The position numbers and the translations under genes were made by a program. Positions 14,623 to 15,971 of a stretch of DNA of 15,971 nt are shown in pieces. The stretch lies in NCBI GenBank assembly GCA_003132905.1, contig PKZC01000399.1, positions 1 to 15,971 of the forward strand. The letters are read 5' to 3'. The notes under the pieces were generated by a model, which saw nothing but the letters and a program-made list of their open reading frames with translations, was not told the origin of the DNA and searched no databases. The stretch is from Bryobacterales bacterium (GTDB taxonomy: Bacteria; Acidobacteriota; Terriglobia; Bryobacterales; Bryobacteraceae). Each line of letters begins with the position of its first letter. Position 1 is the first letter of the stretch.

Positions 14623-15273
14623 CGAACCGTTGGTGGAATGCCCCTTCGCCGCCATCAGTACATCGAACATGCGGCCCAGCACCGTGGTGACTTGCGTTTC
14701 TGAAATCGTCTCGGGATCGTAGGCGTGTTCCAGCACCAAGCCATTCAGCACGGCCTCGAGCGCCACTCTCCGCACTTCGCGCGATTCCCGTCCGGGCTCC
14801 ATCAACTCTGGAATCAGCTTGGTGATGGTCTCCAGTTTCAGCGATTCCCGGATGCGGCGATGGGTGCGAGCCAGGCGGGCGCGCAATTTAGGATGGCGCA
14901 AAGCAAATAGCTTGAACTCAAGCGACAGCATCACCCACTGCCGATTGGCCACGTGCGCCAGATAAAACTTGCGCAAGGCCCGCAGCCGGCCGTCGGACGT
15001 GGAGCAGCGTTCCAACAGGGATCGCAAATCGCGTAAACGGGCGCCCACTTCCTGTTCGAACAGCGCGAAGAACAGATCTTCCTTGCTACTGAAGTGAGCA
15101 TAGAAAGCGCCACGCGTATGGCCGGTGGCCCCGGCGATGTCTTCAATCCGCGAGGCTTCGAATCCATCCCGGGCGAAAATTCTACGAGCCGCGTCCAGCA
15201 AAGCGCGCTGCGTGGCCTCGGTTCTTTGCTGGTGCTTGGTTTGCTCGCGGGTTGTGCCGGCGGTGACGCCCAT
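14617..15273 (-). CDS. TetR/AcrR-family transcriptional repressor
   Basis: A 218-residue regulator. The N-terminal DNA-binding domain (about 22-72) matches the TetR signature: RALLDAARRIFARDGFEA, SRIEDIAGATG, and the recognition helix TRGAFYAHFSSKEDLFFALF. The rest is a helical ligand-binding domain with no assignable ligand. The start ATG (15273-15271) has a GGAGG 4 bases upstream. It diverges from a TolC-family gene; the 51-base gap holds a palindromic operator overlapping this gene's own promoter. It therefore probably represses itself and the efflux genes until an inducer binds. The AcrR/TtgR subfamily fit is inferred from the helix and operator style. Confidence 0.92.
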   Translation of the reverse strand: MGVTAGTTREQTKHQQRTEATQRALLDAARRIFARDGFEASRIEDIAGATGHTRGAFYAHFSSKEDLFFALFEQEVGARLRDLRSLLERCSTSDGRLRALRKFYLAHVANRQWVMLSLEFKLFALRHPKLRARLARTHRRIRESLKLETITKLIPELMEPGRESREVRRVALEAVLNGLVLEHAYDPETISETQVTTVLGRMFDVLMAAKGHSTNGSL

Positions 15274-15284
15274 GGGCCTCCACT

Positions 15285-15314
15285 ATTATATACATGCAGG
15301 TATGTATATGTTAA
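15285..15314 (-). promoter_or_regulatory. Promoter of the TetR gene, overlapping its operator
   Basis: On the minus strand, TTAACA (15314-15309) is a 5-of-6 match to the -35 consensus. It is followed after an 18-base spacer by a perfect TATAAT (15290-15285). The operator palindrome covers the whole spacer and touches both hexamers, which indicates self-repression. For the plus-strand gene only a weak TTAAAT (15311-15316) is visible as a -10. Confidence 0.65.
15288..15309. promoter_or_regulatory. TetR-family operator palindrome
   Basis: Arms ATATACAT (15288-15295) and ATGTATAT (15302-15309) are perfect inverted repeats around a 6-base centre GCAGGT. The 22-base length and the TACAT...ATGTA core resemble AcrR/TtgR-type operators. 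It lies 14 bases from the TetR start and 15 bases from the TolC-family start, so one bound repressor could block both genes. Confidence 0.75.
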
Positions 15315-15324
15315 ATTAAAGGAC

Positions 15325-15971
15325 GTGTTCCGTTCCATCCGTGCCATTCTTGTAGGCTGTCTGGCCGTCTCTCTGGCATCCGCGCAGTTCGGAGGCGGTG
15401 GAGCGCAGCGATCCACTCCGGCTATGCAACTGCCGGAGTCTGGACGCCAAGCGCCCGGTTCGGTGTCTACCGAGCAGCAAGCGGCGCCTAGTCCCGGCGC
15501 CAATGTGGTCAACAGCTCCATTCAGATCGGCGGCAACTTGCAAGGCAGTGTCCAAGGCGAGAAGCCGCCAGCCGGACCTTTCACTCTTACCCTGTCCGAT
15601 GCAGTGAAACTGGGCCTGGCCGCGAATCTGGGCGTGCTCACCGCCGACGATACGGCCCGCGCCTCGCGAGCCCAGCGATTGCGCGCCCTAAGCGATCTGC
15701 TGCCGTATCTCTCCATCAACGCCAGCGAAACGAGTACACAGGTGAACCTTGCGGCCTTCGGATTCAAGTTCAATTTGCCTCCCGGACTGGGTTTTTCGAT
15801 CCCGACAGTGGTCGGTCCGTTTCAATATTCACAACTATTGGGGAATTTGAGTCAATCGGTATGGGATCCGGTAGCCCGCCGCAACTGGCACGCCACTCAG
15901 GAGAGCGAGCGCGGTTCCAACCTTTCGGCCCGCGATGTGCGCGAAATGGTGGTTCTGGCCGTGGCCGGAGC
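15325..15971 (+). CDS. TolC-family outer-membrane efflux protein, N-terminal part
   Basis: At least 215 codons, open to the window end. A GTG start at 15325 gives an export signal (VFRSIRAILVGCLAVSLASAQ), then a long Gly/Gln/Pro-rich segment to about residue 88. The family motif FTLTLSDAVKLGLAANLGVL follows, as does ARASRAQRLRALSDLLPYLSINASE, the usual start of the outer-membrane efflux (OEP) repeat. AAAGGA lies only one base before the GTG, unusually close, but no other in-frame start is available nearby. It is divergent from a TetR gene and shares its operator. Pump and adaptor genes probably lie downstream, outside the window. Confidence 0.85.
   Translation, partial: MFRSIRAILVGCLAVSLASAQFGGGGAQRSTPAMQLPESGRQAPGSVSTEQQAAPSPGANVVNSSIQIGGNLQGSVQGEKPPAGPFTLTLSDAVKLGLAANLGVLTADDTARASRAQRLRALSDLLPYLSINASETSTQVNLAAFGFKFNLPPGLGFSIPTVVGPFQYSQLLGNLSQSVWDPVARRNWHATQESERGSNLSARDVREMVVLAVAG

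Overview
The window most likely comes from a GC-rich soil bacterium of the Acidobacteriota (Bryobacterales/Solibacter-like). This is inferred from the protein flavour: a CCAEP-tail radical SAM enzyme, a DUF72 protein, long hybrid kinases and many genes without a clear Shine-Dalgarno. No marker gene is present, so the assignment is tentative. No rRNA, tRNA, CRISPR array, integrase or insertion sequence was seen.

Layout. (1) Bases 1 to about 287 carry, on the minus strand, the end of one ABC-transporter substrate-binding protein and the start of a second. They look alphaproteobacterial (Bradyrhizobium-like). Around 250-287 the sequence switches abruptly to a 5'-truncated AAA-type ATPase on the plus strand, so this is a chimeric junction: an assembly artefact or a real rearrangement. 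(2) The ATPase is followed by a B12-binding-type radical SAM protein ending in Cys-Cys-Ala-Glu-Pro, the cysteine form of a family that also has selenoprotein (CUAEP) members. (3) A compact, lower-GC island at 2890-5335 encodes a complete type II restriction-modification system: a cytosine-5 DNA methyltransferase, an NgoMIV-like restriction endonuclease (predicted site GCCGGC) and a Vsr mismatch endonuclease, joined by two GTGA overlaps. (4) Next come a SAM methyltransferase with a zinc-ribbon-like tail, an exported gamma-glutamyltransferase and a DUF72 protein. (5) A signalling operon follows: a soluble PAS-GAF-kinase-receiver-kinase hybrid, an Rcp1-like response regulator overlapping it by ATGA, and a metallo-beta-lactamase-fold hydrolase. 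(6) A secreted protein with phage-tail-like beta modules has a strong ribosome binding site. It converges on a TetR repressor, and the two stop codons share the palindrome CTATAG. (7) The TetR gene diverges from a TolC-family outer-membrane efflux gene cut by the window end. A near-perfect palindromic operator between them overlaps the TetR promoter.

How the genes work together. The R-M-V cassette is self-contained: methylation protects host sites, the nuclease cuts foreign DNA, and Vsr repairs T:G mismatches left when 5-methylcytosine deaminates. The kinase, regulator and hydrolase genes probably form one signalling pathway with unknown input and output. TetR and TolC form a standard drug-efflux control pair. 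Most assignments rest on motifs read by eye; no database search was run.
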